DNA from: Acanthopleuribacter pedis | GTDB taxonomy: Bacteria > Acidobacteriota > Holophagae > Acanthopleuribacterales > Acanthopleuribacteraceae | Assembly: GCF_017377855.1 (NCBI RefSeq) | Contig: NZ_JAFREP010000003.1 | Span: 310,001 to 374,000 of the forward strand | Direction of reading: 5' to 3' | Length of the DNA stretch: 64,000 nucleotides | Shown here: in pieces, positions 62,228-64,000 of the stretch | Numbering within the stretch: position 1 is the first letter of the stretch | Layout of the letters: every line of letters starts with the position of its first letter | Notes under the pieces: generated by a model | The model's input: the letters and a program-made list of their open reading frames with translations, nothing else | Told to the model about the DNA's origin: nothing | Databases searched by the model: none | Program-made: the position numbers and the translations under genes

Positions 62228-63457
62228 GTGTTTTACAGACCCGTTTTCTTTTTGACGCTTTTGGGGATGGCCTTGACCGTCCACCCCTGGGCCAATGCGC
62301 AAAAAACCATCCCGGTTCCGTGGGATGACACGATGGCCGACTACCAACCTCCGTTTGATGCGGTATCCGAGGAGGATGTGGTCGTCATTCACGTCACCCA
62401 TTTCAATTTCCTCAGGTTCAACCTCGAAGCCGACATCAACACCGAACAGGTCGTTGCCTACCGCGAGCTCAACGACTTGTGGGGGCAGGTGTTTGGCTTC
62501 GATATTGCGAAGCAACTGACAGACCAGCTAAAGCCAAATAGTAACCAGCTTGCGCCTCAAGTGGATCTTTTTTTTAAAGCGATGGCGGAATGGCGCGAAA
62601 AGCTTGAGACCCAATCTGAAGTTCTGACTGAACAAAACAAAAAGTACCCAAACATCTTTCTAACGGTGGGGGAGGTGGCCGAGATCGCTAAGGTAGTCGA
62701 TAAAATTTCAACAGGTTTAGCGGAAATGGCTAAAGTTAAGCAGGCAGCGTGGAAGCAAACACTTCCTCCTGCTACCAATCAAGAAAGCTTAAGTGCTCAT
62801 GTCTTGTTCTTTCTGCAGGCTGAATTGCACAACGATGTGACAGCTCAGATGGAAGAATTCATTCGTTTAGGAACCATGTGTATACGGGGAAAACGAATTC
62901 CTGTTCCTAAGGTTCGTGCTGGGAGCCTTGTGAATGTTGTCCTTAAAGGCAAAGCATTGGACAGTTCTGATGAGATTGCGAGGGTGGAATTTAGTTACTT
63001 TGTGAAATCCAAATTCCCACTTATATTCCACGTGGGCTACGCCTACAGCAAATTGGCTGATGTCGAGTTCGATCAATTGCAGACCCTCCTGGCGGATGGA
63101 GGTGAAAATCCCTTCAACGGATCCTCGGAAATCACTCTTTACAACCGAATCAAAGACGAAGAAGCCTCTCAAGAAATGACCGCGTTCCTTAGCTATGAAT
63201 TTCCCCAGGAAGGAAAACCGAATCAGGCTTTTATGCTTGGCGTTGGTACCGACCTCGAAGACGTTGGCTCCAAGATTTACGTGGCCGGCTCCTATCGCTT
63301 CAAGAAACGCTGGGTGGTTAGCATTGGTGGCGTCACCGGTGACGTGGTCCAAGGCGTTGACGAACAAGGCAATGAAACCGGGCCCGACCTCTTTCAGACC
63401 ATTGAAAAAGCAGAAGAGTGGGGTGGCTTCGCCGCCATCTCGCTGACCTTGTTCTGA
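62228..63457 (+). CDS. Hypothetical secreted or outer membrane protein
   Basis: 409 aa from a GTG at 62228 with AAGGAG 6 nt upstream. The signal peptide MFYRPVFFLTLLGMALTVHPWANA is followed by a strand region (VVVIHVTHFNFLRFNLEADI), a helical middle (about residues 90-220; KKYPNIFLTVGEVAEIAKVV) and a C-terminal strand-rich part (KIYVAGSYRFKKRWVVSIGG) ending in FAAISLTLF. The terminal Phe and alternating strands suggest the last part may form or contact an outer membrane barrel. No family recognised. The middle is AT-rich compared with both ends. It stands alone, followed by an inverted repeat. Confidence 0.65.
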   Translation: MFYRPVFFLTLLGMALTVHPWANAQKTIPVPWDDTMADYQPPFDAVSEEDVVVIHVTHFNFLRFNLEADINTEQVVAYRELNDLWGQVFGFDIAKQLTDQLKPNSNQLAPQVDLFFKAMAEWREKLETQSEVLTEQNKKYPNIFLTVGEVAEIAKVVDKISTGLAEMAKVKQAAWKQTLPPATNQESLSAHVLFFLQAELHNDVTAQMEEFIRLGTMCIRGKRIPVPKVRAGSLVNVVLKGKALDSSDEIARVEFSYFVKSKFPLIFHVGYAYSKLADVEFDQLQTLLADGGENPFNGSSEITLYNRIKDEEASQEMTAFLSYEFPQEGKPNQAFMLGVGTDLEDVGSKIYVAGSYRFKKRWVVSIGGVTGDVVQGVDEQGNETGPDLFQTIEKAEEWGGFAAISLTLF

Positions 63458-63471
63458 TGTTTTCGGCGTAG

Positions 63472-63512
63472 GGTGACAGGGTTTCCCTATGAATCGGGGA
63501 TGACCTGTCACC
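63472..63512 (+). terminator. Inverted repeat after the secreted protein gene
   Basis: GGTGACAGG (63472-63480) and CCTGTCACC (63504-63512) form a perfect 9-bp stem with a 23-nt loop. No T-run follows; termination is only possible. Confidence 0.4.
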
Positions 63513-64000
63513 ATGCCGCCTTGTTCAATTGCCGAGTGTACTCGGGGGACGGCGCGGTCGAAGTTTCCGAATAGGGTTTTATTTCTTTCGCGCTGAAACC
63601 TTCCCCCGTTACCCCACCGCCGGGGGGCAATCACGCCCACCCGATGTGAGCCATGTTGGGTTATTGTTGGGAAATGTTGGGCCAATGCTTGTGTTTGTCC
63701 CCTTCTTTGTTCACAATGCAGGTACCTTTGTGAAGGGCACGATCCTGCTCCGAAAGTTTCTGTGAGCGTTTGATGAAGGATGGTGTTTGACCGTGATGGA
63801 TTGCTTGCAATTTTTTTAAGGTAACGCGGAAATACGTGTTTGGGTTGATTTTTACCGAATCGTTCACGCCACGACGCATCAAACCCTGCACCGAAACCGC
63901 GCCGACGCCCACGCTTTCCCATCCGCACCGCGGATGTTTTCCGGGCTTGCCTGCTCCCCCGTCGCGAAGCTTGGCGGTTTGAACCCGCAAAGATTCGGAG
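63513..64000. other. Terminal region without a recognised gene
   Basis: Short open frames on both strands lack ribosome binding sites and family resemblance. A gene on the minus strand could begin beyond the window, but nothing supports it here. Confidence 0.35.

Noticed and set aside
63661-63990. Minus-strand frames near the window end
   Set aside because: No start signals or recognisable protein features.

Overview
The window reads as a Gram-negative, high-GC bacterial chromosome. It has TonB-dependent, RND-efflux and lipoprotein outer-membrane components, CesT-type type III secretion chaperones, a very large NRPS, and many multidomain secreted proteins. This mix fits Acidobacteriota of the Holophagae/Acanthopleuribacter-Sulfidibacter type, but that placement is inference: no rRNA or other phylogenetic marker is present.

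Layout. 1-14361: the 3' part of a giant NRPS with four heterocyclization modules. Three adenylation domains carry cysteine-type codes. The fourth is degenerate and interrupted by two tandem thiazoline oxidase domains. 14362-17052: AT-richer island with a structured RNA candidate, a small unknown gene and a trypsin-like protease without a signal peptide. 17053-20745: renalase-like oxidoreductase, then a type III chaperone gene directly followed by two paralogous effector-like genes. 20796-30099: TonB receptor, Big/cadherin-like surface protein, Cys-rich peptide coupled to a six-bladed propeller protein, and an AbfB/BNR/ricin-type secreted protein. 30757-42810: mostly housekeeping or export genes (flavodoxin-like reductase, oligopeptidase B, lone 3TM holin, azlCD, gcvP, M48 peptidase, putative porin). 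43248-45029: a Cys-His-Asp effector-like protein sharing its N-terminus with the earlier effector pair, next to a second CesT chaperone. 45331-51264: three-gene RND efflux operon with a palindrome in its promoter region. 51656-53273: small unknown genes, one with an EF-hand loop. 53596-57981: a CHAT protease-nSTAND ATPase-TM-WD40 protein. 58083-60537: secreted lipin-like HAD phosphatase and a DUF2891 protein. 60695-61250: nine evenly spaced hairpins, each followed on the minus strand by a U-tract, lying downstream of two small paralogous flagellar-rod-like genes. 62228-63457: a secreted protein of unknown function.

How the genes relate. The two chaperone-effector loci and the shared MSG(I/L)xGxG...QR...S N-terminus suggest secretion by a type III apparatus encoded elsewhere. 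The NRPS suggests a polythiazoline/thiazole metabolite. The TonB receptor and RND pump could in principle handle such a compound, but nothing in the sequence links them. The most unusual items are the terminator-like hairpin array, the interrupted A domain with two oxidases, the shared effector N-terminus, and the CHAT-nSTAND-WD40 protein with a base-composition mosaic.
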